17,116 nucleotides of DNA. Origin: Rhodospirillales bacterium. Lineage in GTDB: Bacteria; Pseudomonadota; Alphaproteobacteria; Rhodospirillales; Casp-alpha2. Shown piece by piece: positions 1-5,501 of this stretch; within the stretch, counting starts at the first letter, position 1, and the number at the start of each line of letters is the position of its first letter. A model generated the notes under the pieces. That model did not search any database. It was not told the origin of the DNA and worked only from the letters and a program-made list of their open reading frames with translations. The position numbers and the translations under genes were made by a program. The stretch covers positions 1-17,116 of the forward strand of contig JACPJY010000221.1 of NCBI GenBank assembly GCA_016187325.1, in the 5' to 3' direction.

Positions 1-151
1 AGAGGGCCGCCGTGGCGGCCGCCTTGACGGCGGCGACCGCCGTCAGCGTCCGCGGCGTCGCATGCACGATCTCCTGACCGAGCGAGAAATCCTCGAAGAA
101 ATTGCCCTGGCTGGATTTCGTGCTGGATTTCGGGTCGGATGTGACGCCCAT
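1..151 (-). CDS. MaoC-family hydratase, N-terminal part only (mesaconyl-CoA hydratase-like)
   Basis: The gene starts at an ATG at 151, ten bases after the stop of the CoA ester lyase, and runs off the window edge. Residues about 16-36 (GNFFEDFSLGQEIVHATPRT plus L) match the N-terminus of MaoC-type hot-dog hydratases such as mesaconyl-CoA or beta-methylmalyl-CoA dehydratases. Those enzymes reversibly add water to branched C5 CoA esters in the ethylmalonyl-CoA pathway. The neighbouring malyl-CoA thioesterase-type gene fits that pathway, and the short gap suggests one transcript with coupled translation. From about residue 36 (base 47 and below) the translation stops looking like MaoC and instead repeats pyridoxal kinase sequence found at 1399-1431, in the same reading frame. 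The real MaoC reading may therefore be interrupted by a chimeric junction. Family assignment is good; the exact substrate is inference. Confidence 0.7.
   Translation of the reverse strand, partial: MGVTSDPKSSTKSSQGNFFEDFSLGQEIVHATPRTLTAVAAVKAAATAAL
15..47 (-). repeat. Inverted repeat, copy A (33 bp, matches 1399-1431)
   Basis: The reverse complement of 15-47 is identical over 33 bases to 1399-1431 inside the pyridoxal kinase gene. A further nine bases at the very edge (1-9) match the reverse complement of 1449-1457. The edge thus resembles a copy of 1399-1457 in which about 17 bases are replaced by five. It begins exactly where the MaoC reading loses its family resemblance. Confidence 0.85.
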
Positions 152-161
152 CGGGCAGGCC

Positions 162-1046
162 TCAGGTTGCCGCCTGCTCCATTTCCCGGATCGCGTCGGC
201 GAGCGTCACCAGCCGCTGCGCTTCCAGGACGTGTAAATTCTCGATCAGCTTGCCGTCGACGACGACGATGCCTTTCCCCTGCTTGGCCGCCTCGGCATGG
301 GCGGCGATGATCTTCCTCGACCACCCAACCTCTTCCGGCGACGGCGCGAACGCCTCGTTGGCGATGTTGATGGTCTTGGGGTGGATCAGCGTCTTGCCGT
401 CGAATCCCATCTCCCGGCCCTGCCGGCAGGCGTATTCGAGGCCGACGTTGTCGTCGAGGTCGAGGTGCACGCCGTCGAGGATGGCGATGCCGGCGGCCCG
501 CGCCGCCAGCAGGCACATCCCGAGCGAAGTGAGGAACGGCAGCCGGTCGCGGGTGTGGGCGCAGTGCAGGTCCTTGGCCAGGTCCGACGTGCCCATGACG
601 AGCGCGCCGACGCGCGGGCTGGCCTCCGCGATTTCCTCGGCGTGCAGCATGCCGAGGGGCGTCTCCATCATGCACCACACCGCGAGCGTGTCGGGTGCGC
701 CGGCGGTGGCCAGCATGGCCTCGGCCTGGTGCACGGCGCCGGCGCTCTCCACTTTCGGCAACAGGATGGCATCGGCGTCGAAGGTGGCGGCGGCCGTGAG
801 ATCGTCGCGGCCCCACTGGGTATCGAGCCCGTTGACGCGCACGATCAACTCGCGCCGGCCGTAGCCGCCCTGCCTGATGGCGTCGCGAATCTGCTGGCGC
901 GCCAATTCCTTGGCGTCGGGGGCGACCGCATCCTCGAGGTCGAGGATCAGGCCGTCCGCGGCCAGTGTGCGGCCCTTTTCCAGCGCCCGCGCGTTCGAAC
1001 CCGGCATGTAAAGGACGGAACGACGCGGCCGCGCGGTCTTCGGCAT
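162..1046 (-). CDS. mcl2: HpcH/HpaI-family CoA ester lyase, (3S)-malyl-CoA thioesterase (Mcl2) type
   Basis: A complete 294-residue citrate lyase beta-like TIM-barrel protein. The family signatures are visible: RSVLYMPGSN near the N-terminus, ILDLEDAVAPD (about 34-44) with the acidic metal ligand region, RVNGLDTQWGRDDL, ILLPKVESAG, MMETPLGMLHAEEI with the second metal-binding acidic residue, and GFDGKTLIHPKTI. The C-terminus (VVVDGKLIENLHV) is typical of the (3S)-malyl-CoA thioesterase Mcl2 group. That group hydrolyses malyl-CoA to malate and CoA in the ethylmalonyl-CoA pathway, as opposed to Mcl1, the malyl-CoA lyase. The start has a good GGGGAGA ribosome site about five bases upstream. A MaoC hydratase begins ten bases downstream, supporting an acetyl-CoA/glyoxylate assimilation operon. 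The thioesterase-versus-lyase choice rests on remembered similarity and is moderate. Confidence 0.85.
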   Translation of the reverse strand: MPKTARPRRSVLYMPGSNARALEKGRTLAADGLILDLEDAVAPDAKELARQQIRDAIRQGGYGRRELIVRVNGLDTQWGRDDLTAAATFDADAILLPKVESAGAVHQAEAMLATAGAPDTLAVWCMMETPLGMLHAEEIAEASPRVGALVMGTSDLAKDLHCAHTRDRLPFLTSLGMCLLAARAAGIAILDGVHLDLDDNVGLEYACRQGREMGFDGKTLIHPKTINIANEAFAPSPEEVGWSRKIIAAHAEAAKQGKGIVVVDGKLIENLHVLEAQRLVTLADAIREMEQAAT

Positions 1047-1126
1047 CGGTATCTCCCCTGGGCAATGTCGCGTCGTTAGTCGCCGGAACCTACAATCCGG
1101 ACCCGGTCTGTGGCAAGGTCGGCGGC

Positions 1127-2014
1127 ATGGCGATTCTCAGCATCAACTCCCACGTCGCGCGCGGGCACGTCGGCAATTCGGCGACGGTGTTCCCGCTGCA
1201 GTGCCTCGGCTACGAGGTGTGGCCGGTCCATACCACGCTCTTCAGCAACCACCCCGGACACGGGCAATGGCGGGGCCACGTCGTTGAGCCCCGTCGCGTC
1301 GCCCAAGTCCTCGACGGCATCGCCGATGGCGGCGCCTTCGCCGGCGTCGAAGCGGTTCTCACCGGCTACCTCGGCAGCGTCGATACCGGCGAGGCGGTGC
1401 TGACGGCGGTCGCCGCCGTCAAGGCGGCCGCGAGGGGTGGCGCGAAGCCGGCCCTCTACTGTTGCGACCCGGTGATCGGCGACGCGGAGGAGGGGCTCTA
1501 CGTCGAGGACGCGCTGGCCCGCTGGTTCGGCGAGCGGGCGGTCGCCGCCGCCGACATCATCACCCCCAACCGCTTCGAGCTCGCCTATCTTTCAGGCCGG
1601 CCCGCCGCCACCGAGGCCGAGGCGATGGCGGCGGCTCGCGCGCTCATCGAGCGCGGCCCGCGGCTGGTGGTAGCGACCTCGATCGCCGCCGACGGTGCCG
1701 CCGCGGCAGGCGCCGAGGCGCGGATCTCCACCCTCGCCGTCACCGCCACCAGCGCCTGGAGGGTGACCACGCCGAAGCTGGTGACCAGGGCCAAGGGTGC
1801 CGGCGACGTGCTGGCGGCGCTGTTCCTCGGCCGCTATCTCGAGGCCGGCGACGCCAGGGCGGCCCTCGAACAAGCGGTGTCGTCGGTGTTCGGGCTGATC
1901 ACCGCCGTGGGTAACACTCTGGGCGGCGAGCAAGCCCGCGACCTGCCGATGGTGGCGAGCCGCGTCGAAATCACCGACCCGGCCACTAGGTTTCTGGCCG
2001 AGCCGTTGGATTGA
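1127..2014 (+). CDS. pdxY: Pyridoxal kinase
   Basis: Encodes 295 residues, the usual length for ATP-dependent pyridoxal kinases of the ribokinase superfamily, which phosphorylate pyridoxal in the vitamin B6 salvage pathway in the cytoplasm. Visible signatures are ILSINSHVARGHVGNSA at the N-terminus (pyridoxal pocket), LTGYLGS near 78-84, YCCDPVIGD at 111-119, TPNRFELAYLSG at 146-157, and the anion-hole/catalytic motif GAGD at 224-227, with Asp227 as the predicted base. The ATG at 1127 is chosen because homologues start with this motif; the frame is open further upstream to 965, but that stretch overlaps the divergent lyase gene. The preceding ribosome site (AAGG) is weak. It is transcribed divergently from the lyase across an 80-base gap. 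PdxK is the alternative name; PdxY fits the length and motifs better. Confidence 0.93.
   Translation: MAILSINSHVARGHVGNSATVFPLQCLGYEVWPVHTTLFSNHPGHGQWRGHVVEPRRVAQVLDGIADGGAFAGVEAVLTGYLGSVDTGEAVLTAVAAVKAAARGGAKPALYCCDPVIGDAEEGLYVEDALARWFGERAVAAADIITPNRFELAYLSGRPAATEAEAMAAARALIERGPRLVVATSIAADGAAAAGAEARISTLAVTATSAWRVTTPKLVTRAKGAGDVLAALFLGRYLEAGDARAALEQAVSSVFGLITAVGNTLGGEQARDLPMVASRVEITDPATRFLAEPLD
1399..1431 (+). repeat. Inverted repeat, copy B (inside pyridoxal kinase gene)
   Basis: This 33-base stretch codes for roughly residues 91-102 of the pyridoxal kinase. It is present as an exact inverted copy at 15-47. It fits normally into the kinase reading, so this is the native copy and the one at the window edge is the foreign one. 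Confidence 0.85.
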
Positions 2015-2377
2015 ACGCGGGCTCTCCCCGGATTCCGTAGCGTCACATTCCCCGGGGGTTGGACCTCAGTCCGACGGAGCCACGGTAAACTTCAAGGACT
2101 TACCCGGATCCCGCCCGCAGCCAGCGGCGGTCATCCGGTGCGCCGGTAGGCGTATCCAATTCGAGTTTTGGAATTGGCGGGCGGATTTGGCAAAAATTGG
2201 GCTCGCGCAGGCCGGCGCGGTTAAACTATATTTGTCCGCCACGGGTGCGACGTAATCGCGCCTTTGTCCGGGGCCCCGGAGGGTGTGCCTCGCGTTCGTT
2301 GCCGGGTGAACGGCCTGGAAAAGGCCGACGGCGGTGCATGACGACAAAAGACGGGGAAGGATGCCGAGCGCCGAGCG
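2015..2377. other. Intergenic region (363 bases) between pyridoxal kinase and response regulator
   Basis: No convincing gene is seen. The only AT-rich part lies at about 2155-2235. It holds a 7+7 base inverted repeat (listed separately) and, at 2227-2232, TATATT, which could be a -10 box for the downstream regulator; no well-spaced -35 is evident. A 27-codon open frame (2338-2421, ATG start) overlaps the response regulator start in another frame. The remainder is GC-rich and featureless. Confidence 0.5.
2156..2177. promoter_or_regulatory. Inverted repeat, possible operator upstream of the response regulator
   Basis: CCAATTC (2156-2162) and GAATTGG (2171-2177) form perfect 7-base arms around an eight-base spacer in the AT-rich stretch before the response regulator. 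No T-run follows, so it does not look like a terminator. It lies about 50 bases before a possible -10 box, a position suited to a regulator site. The binding protein is unknown. Confidence 0.35.
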
Positions 2378-2980
2378 ATGTGGAACACCTATCTAAAAAG
2401 CGTCAGGGTCCTGATCGTTGACGACCAGGATTTCATCCGCTCGCTGCTGCGGCACATCCTGGCCGTGCTCGGTTGCTCCCACATCACCGACGCCCCCGAC
2501 GGCGAGACGGCCTGGGACATCATCATCGGCAACCCCCCGGATCTGCTGATCGTGGATTGGGAAATGCCCAGCATGAGCGGCATCGAGCTGGTCAACCGGG
2601 TGCGCAACGACAAGGCCAGCCCGGACCGCTTCATGCCCATCATCATGGTCACCGCCCACACGGAAAGGCCCAGAATCCTTACCGCTCGGGACGCTGGAGT
2701 GAACGAGTTCGTGATGAAGCCGGTATCGGCCAAGACCCTGTTCAGCCGCCTCAACGCGGTGATCGAGCACCCGCGCCGGTTCGTCCGCACCAAGGAGTAT
2801 TTCGGCCCCGACCGCCGCCGCAAGCGCGTGTTCGTCGACTTCGAGCGCCGCGACAAGAAGAAGAAGGAGACGGTGGTCGACCCCAAGACCGCCAACCAGC
2901 GGATGAGCCAGGACCAGATCAACACCATGCTCAATCCGGACCACAAGGAAAGCGAGGCCGTCGAGGCCGGCAACAAGTAG
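2378..2980 (+). CDS. Single-domain response regulator (CheY-like) with charged C-terminal tail
   Basis: A 200-residue protein with one receiver domain at about 9-130. The phosphorylation site is complete: acidic pair Asp15-Asp16, phospho-acceptor Asp60 in LLIVDWEMPSMSG, Thr92 in MVTAHTE, and Lys114-Pro115. No DNA-binding or enzymatic output domain follows. Instead there is a basic, hydrophilic tail containing TKEYFGPDRRRKR (about 137-149), a sequence seen in many alphaproteobacterial stand-alone receivers. It therefore probably works by protein contact as a phospho-relay or adaptor component. No histidine kinase is encoded nearby, so its partner is elsewhere. The ATG at 2378 is the only plausible start in frame, since a stop lies at 2339, but its nearest purine-rich site (GGGGAAGG) is about 17 bases away, which is unusually far. 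A terminator-like hairpin follows. Confidence 0.92.
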   Translation: MWNTYLKSVRVLIVDDQDFIRSLLRHILAVLGCSHITDAPDGETAWDIIIGNPPDLLIVDWEMPSMSGIELVNRVRNDKASPDRFMPIIMVTAHTERPRILTARDAGVNEFVMKPVSAKTLFSRLNAVIEHPRRFVRTKEYFGPDRRRKRVFVDFERRDKKKKETVVDPKTANQRMSQDQINTMLNPDHKESEAVEAGNK

Positions 2981-3004
2981 GACGCGGTGCGGCGAAGGCG
3001 GCGC

Positions 3005-3021
3005 GGCCGGGTTCCCCGGCC
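3005..3021. repeat. GC-rich perfect hairpin
   Basis: GGCCGGG (3005-3011) and CCCGGCC (3015-3021) pair perfectly over seven bases around a three-base loop, 25 bases after the response regulator stop. There is no T-run, so on its own it is not a classical terminator, but it may protect the 3' end or slow polymerase before the next hairpin. Confidence 0.5.
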
Positions 3022-3041
3022 GGGGCCGGAGGCGGATCAAG

Positions 3042-3076
3042 GCGGCTTCCGAGGCCGTTCCCGGAGCCGCTGTTTT
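3042..3076 (+). terminator. Probable rho-independent terminator after the response regulator
   Basis: GCGGCT (3042-3047) pairs with AGCCGC (3065-3070). Three more pairs form inside if T3048 is bulged. TGTTTT follows at 3071-3076. It sits in the gap between the response regulator and the oppositely oriented asd gene. The T-run is short and the loop is long, so strength is uncertain. It points to plus-strand termination only. Confidence 0.5.
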
Positions 3077-3128
3077 CATGTCCTGGGGTCGAAGCCGGCG
3101 GCAAAAGCTGCCGTCGCGGGAAACCGGC

Positions 3129-4160
3129 TCAGGCGGCCTTCAGCATATGCCGGCGGACCAGCACTTCCGCGATCTGCACCGCGTTCAGCGCCGCGCCCTT
3201 GCGCAGGTTGTCGGCGACCACCCACAGGTTCAGCCCGTGGGCGACGGTCGGGTCCTTGCGGATGCGGCTGACGTAGACCGGGTCCTCGCCGGCGCACTCG
3301 GCCGGCGTCACGTAGCCCTCGTCGGCGCGGTGGTCGACGACGGCGATCCCCGGCGCCCTGGCCAGCGCGGCGCGAGCCTCGGCCTCGCTGATCGGCCCGG
3401 AAAACTCGACGTTCACCGCCTCGGCGTGACCGATGAAGGTCGGCACCCGCACGCAGGTGGCGGTCAGCGCGATCGCCGGGTCCAGGATCTTCCTGGTCTC
3501 CGCCACCATCTTCCACTCTTCCTTGGTCGAGCCGTCGTCCATGAAGATATCGATGTGCGGGATGACGTTGAAGGCGATCTGCTTGGTGAACACCTCCCGG
3601 TACTTGCTCGCCGGCTCGTTGACGTAGATGCCGCGGGTCTGGTTGAACAGCTCGTCCATCGCCGCCTTGCCCTTGCCCGAAGTCGACTGGTAGGTGGCGA
3701 CGACGACTCGCTTGATCGGCACCAGGTCGTGCAACGGCTTCAGCGCCACCACCAGCTGGATGGTCGAGCAGTTGGGGTTGGCGATGATGCCGCGCTTCTT
3801 GTAGCCGGCAATGGCGTCCGGGTTGACCTCCGGCACCACCAGCGGCACGTCAGGGTGCATGCGGAAGTGCGAGGTGTTGTCGATGACGACGGCGCCGGCC
3901 TTGGCGGCGCGCGGGCTGTGCTCGGCCGAGACCTTGGCGCCCGGCGACGACAGCACGATGTCGACGCCCTTGAAGTCGAAATCGGCGAGGTTCCTGACCT
4001 TCAGCGTCGCGGTGTCGCCGAACGACACCTCGGCGCCGAGCGAGCGCGAAGAGGCGAGCGCGATCACCTCGTCGACCGGGAACTTGCGTTCGGCCAGGAT
4101 GGCGAGCAGTTCGCGCCCGACGTTGCCGGTGGCGCCGACGACGGCGACCTTGTAGCCCAT
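3129..4160 (-). CDS. asd: Aspartate-semialdehyde dehydrogenase
   Basis: Encodes 343 residues, normal for the family. The enzyme reduces aspartyl-4-phosphate to aspartate semialdehyde with NADPH, the branch point to lysine/diaminopimelate, threonine and methionine. The N-terminal Rossmann motif VVGATGNVGRE (7-17), the catalytic cysteine in NPNCSTIQ (Cys131), the GHAEAVNVEF segment and the C-terminal HGLNLWVVADNLRKGAA are present. Two normally conserved stretches differ slightly: LSSPGAKVS where many homologues have SAGG, and YQSTSGKGKAAMDEL where AVSGAG is common. The start at 4160 is preferred over 4217 because AGGAG lies nine bases upstream and the family motif begins right after it. The 344-base upstream gap contains a strong promoter with a LexA-type box that could transcribe this gene. 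Confidence 0.96.
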   Translation of the reverse strand: MGYKVAVVGATGNVGRELLAILAERKFPVDEVIALASSRSLGAEVSFGDTATLKVRNLADFDFKGVDIVLSSPGAKVSAEHSPRAAKAGAVVIDNTSHFRMHPDVPLVVPEVNPDAIAGYKKRGIIANPNCSTIQLVVALKPLHDLVPIKRVVVATYQSTSGKGKAAMDELFNQTRGIYVNEPASKYREVFTKQIAFNVIPHIDIFMDDGSTKEEWKMVAETRKILDPAIALTATCVRVPTFIGHAEAVNVEFSGPISEAEARAALARAPGIAVVDHRADEGYVTPAECAGEDPVYVSRIRKDPTVAHGLNLWVVADNLRKGAALNAVQIAEVLVRRHMLKAA

Positions 4161-4347
4161 GGTCGAGACTCCTAAGTACCGGCGATGGCGAAACGACCGC
4201 CCGCCGCCGGCCGCCATCGTTTAAAGGGCTTCGGCGGCATTTGCAACTGCCGCGGTCCGAAAGCCGTTCCGACCCCGCCGCAGCCCGGGTCGAAACGGAT
4301 CAAGTCGTTGATCGGCAACGATTCAGGGCCGATTCGAAGACGCCGGG

Positions 4348-4365
4348 ATCAACATTCATCAACAT
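4348..4365. repeat. Short direct repeat (ATCAACAT x2, 10-base period)
   Basis: ATCAACAT occurs at 4348-4355 and again at 4358-4365, one helical turn apart, in the only AT-rich patch of the asd leader. TATAAA on the minus strand (4370-4365) abuts it and could be a -10 box for asd, although no matching -35 is seen. Tandem sites on one DNA face suggest cooperative protein binding. Confidence 0.3.
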
Positions 4366-4395
4366 TTATAGACAACCGCTCGGCCGGTGGCGCGG

Positions 4396-4419
4396 CCGCG
4401 GGCGCGTCCGGGCCCGCGG
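4396..4419. repeat. GC-rich perfect hairpin in asd leader
   Basis: CCGCGGGC (4396-4403) and GCCCGCGG (4412-4419) are perfect 8-base arms around an eight-base loop. The hairpin lies about 55-75 bases downstream of the SOS-type promoter start on the minus strand. No T-run follows on either strand, so it is a structural element rather than an obvious terminator. Confidence 0.55.
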
Positions 4420-4467
4420 TTGCGTAAAGTCCTATTCACGATGTCCAAGAGCGGAAGTCGGGTATTA

Positions 4468-4508
4468 GAACATAAGAAGAACATAGGCCCGGAACCGGCG
4501 ATTGTCAA
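4468..4508 (-). promoter_or_regulatory. Sigma-70 promoter with overlapping alphaproteobacterial LexA (SOS) box
   Basis: On the minus strand TTGACA (4508-4503) and TATGTT (4485-4480) are separated by exactly 17 bases, a near-consensus sigma-70 promoter. Overlapping the -10 and the expected start (about 4473) is GTTC-N7-GTTC (4482-4468; GAAC-N7-GAAC on the plus strand), the LexA operator known from alphaproteobacteria. A repressor bound there would block polymerase. The -35 overlaps the marR stop codon. The first recognised gene downstream is asd, about 310 bases away. The sequence match is direct; SOS control is inference. Confidence 0.7.
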
Positions 4509-4987
4509 GTGCCGCCACCGCCCGCCGCCGGCGCCCGCCATTGCGAGACCGCGCGCAGGTCGGCGCGCAGGCGCTCGGGATCGGACGACGCCAAGCCGCG
4601 TTCGACCGCCGCATGGGCGCGCCGCCAGATCGGCACCGCCCGGGCGAGCACGTCCCGGCCGGCCGGGGTCAGCGCCAGGCGCCGGCCGCGCTTGTCGCTC
4701 TCGTCGACCGCTACCCGGACAAGGCGGCGGCGCCGGAGCGGCTTCAGGTTCGCCGTCAGCGTGGTGCGGTCCATCGCCAGCACCTCGGAAACTTGTCGGA
4801 TGTTGGGCGGCTCGGGGCGGTTCAGCGACATCATCAGCGAGAACTGGCCGTGGGTCAGGCCGAGCGGCCTGAACGCCTCGTCGAAGTGCCTGGCCAACGC
4901 GCGCGCCGCCCGCTGCACGTGCAGGCACAGGCAGGTGCGGCTGACCAGGCGCGAGGTTCCGCGGGGCAGAACCTTTTTCTTTGACAT
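4505..4987 (-). CDS. MarR-family transcriptional repressor
   Basis: A 160-residue winged-helix protein. Helices at about 20-58 precede the helix-turn-helix (NIRQVSEVLAMDRTTLTANL, 62-81), followed by the wing DESDKRGRRLALTPAGR (95-111) with the usual Asp/Arg pattern. Two cysteines, Cys19 and Cys21, lie in the N-terminal dimerisation region and could sense oxidants or electrophiles, but this is speculation. MarR proteins usually repress themselves and a divergent gene and are released by small ligands. Here a perfect palindrome lies in the divergent promoter region, and the divergent genes are a decayed VOC gene, a MoaD-like gene and a BNR propeller gene. The ATG at 4987 has GGAG only about two bases upstream, too close for a normal ribosome site; the promoter geometry would allow a leaderless mRNA. 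Confidence 0.9.
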   Translation of the reverse strand: MSKKKVLPRGTSRLVSRTCLCLHVQRAARALARHFDEAFRPLGLTHGQFSLMMSLNRPEPPNIRQVSEVLAMDRTTLTANLKPLRRRRLVRVAVDESDKRGRRLALTPAGRDVLARAVPIWRRAHAAVERGLASSDPERLRADLRAVSQWRAPAAGGGGT

Positions 4988-4993
4988 GACTCC

Positions 4994-5021
4994 ATAATGT
5001 TGATATCAACGTAATTGTCAA
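4994..5021 (-). promoter_or_regulatory. marR promoter with palindromic MarR operator
   Basis: On the minus strand TTGACA (5021-5016) and CATTAT (4999-4994) are 16 bases apart. Between them, overlapping the -10 by one base, GTTGATATCAAC (4999-5010) is a perfect 12-base palindrome of the TTGATATCAA kind often bound by MarR proteins. The same palindrome contains TTGATA, a possible -35 for the plus-strand genes. One dimer could thus control both directions. The predicted start falls at or next to the marR ATG. Confidence 0.6.
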
Positions 5022-5090
5022 TGGAATAAACGTGGTCTCGGACGACGGCAGCGTCATTGTCCGGACGTTGTGCATCTGAGGGAGGAAACC

Positions 5091-5212
5091 GTGCCGATCA
5101 CCACCCAAAAGATCACGTCCTGCTTGTGGTTCGACACCCAGGCCGAGGCGGCGACGAAGAAGGGCCATGCGGCTGGCTGAAGGACGAATTTGGTGACGGA
5201 AGCATAGTGACC
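5091..5212 (+). pseudogene. Remnant of a PhnB/3-demethylubiquinone methyltransferase-like (VOC) gene
   Basis: A GTG at 5091 with an excellent GGGAGG ribosome site opens a 29-codon frame ending at 5180. Its beginning, ITTQKITSCLWFDTQAEAA, is the typical N-terminus of PhnB-like glyoxalase-fold proteins, which are normally 120-160 residues long. In another frame, 5166-5195 reads CGWLKDEFGD, which resembles the conserved CGWLKDxFG motif from the C-terminal part of the same family. So the start and a late motif survive while the middle is deleted and the frame is broken. The remnant keeps its place opposite marR, which suggests it was once a target of that repressor. Its strong translation start may now only help feed ribosomes to the moaD-like gene 32 bases downstream. 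Confidence 0.7.
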
Positions 5213-5482
5213 ATGCCCAAGGTGTTTTTCACCCGCCAGCTCGAACGATTCCTGGCCGTGCCGACGGTTGAGGTCGCGGGCGCCACCTTGGGCGAGGCGC
5301 TGGCCCAAGTGTTCGCGGCCAACCCCGCGCTCAGGAGCTACGTGCTCGACGACCAGGGCGCGTTGCGCCAGCACGTCGCGGTGTTCGTCAATGGTTGCCC
5401 GGCGACCGATCGCAAGGGCCTTACCGATCCGGTCGGCGCCGACGAGGAAATCTACGTCTTCCAGGCGTTGTCCGGAGGCTGA
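5213..5482 (+). CDS. MoaD/ThiS-family ubiquitin-like protein with C-terminal Gly-Gly
   Basis: An 89-residue beta-grasp protein ending in ALSGG. The exposed C-terminal diglycine is the feature by which MoaD/ThiS proteins are adenylated by an E1-like enzyme and then carry sulfur as a thiocarboxylate or become conjugated to targets. The core shows TLGEALAQVFAANPAL (25-40), HVAVFVNG (54-61) and TDPVGADEEIYVFQALSGG (71-89), as in the stand-alone MoaD-like proteins that are often encoded next to BNR propeller proteins. No E1-like (MoeB/ThiF), MoaE or molybdopterin gene is nearby, so this is probably not the molybdopterin synthase subunit. The start at 5213 has GGAAG about 11 bases upstream; a GTG two codons earlier is possible. 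The propeller gene follows after 19 bases. Confidence 0.88.
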   Translation: MPKVFFTRQLERFLAVPTVEVAGATLGEALAQVFAANPALRSYVLDDQGALRQHVAVFVNGCPATDRKGLTDPVGADEEIYVFQALSGG

Positions 5483-5501
5483 GAGAAAAAGGAAGGGAAA
5501 A

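Larger units (their letters stand above)
4161..4504. other. Intergenic region (344 bases) between asd and marR
   Basis: No recognised gene. Reading on the minus strand from the promoter at 4468-4508 there are only tiny open frames: 26 codons from a GTG at 4439 (down to 4359, Arg-rich), 21 codons from an ATG at 4365 (down to 4300), and a 22-codon frame that ends immediately before the asd ribosome site. None has a convincing ribosome site. The region also holds a GC hairpin (4396-4419), a direct repeat (4348-4365) and a small TCGTTG/CAACGA hairpin near 4305-4321. It may be a long asd leader, a small RNA gene, or the scar of a lost gene. Confidence 0.5.

Noticed and set aside
43..1065. 340-codon minus-strand frame overlapping the CoA ester lyase
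   Set aside because: Arg/Pro-rich shadow translation; the neighbouring frame encodes the conserved lyase with a good ribosome site.
965..1126. Longer N-terminus for the pyridoxal kinase
   Set aside because: It would overlap the divergent lyase gene and add 54 residues with no family similarity; the conserved start ILSINSHVARG begins at 1127.
3096..3116. Eight-pair hairpin with one mismatch just past the asd stop
   Set aside because: On the asd strand no T-run follows, so it cannot be called a terminator with confidence.
3078..4175. 365-codon plus-strand open frame over asd
   Set aside because: Low-complexity Arg/Val/Asp-rich translation, antisense to an unambiguous asd gene.
4359..5168. 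269-codon minus-strand frame running through marR and into the SOS-type leader
   Set aside because: Most of it is a shadow of marR in another frame. Only its last 26 codons, downstream of the SOS promoter, are kept as a speculative small peptide within a finding.
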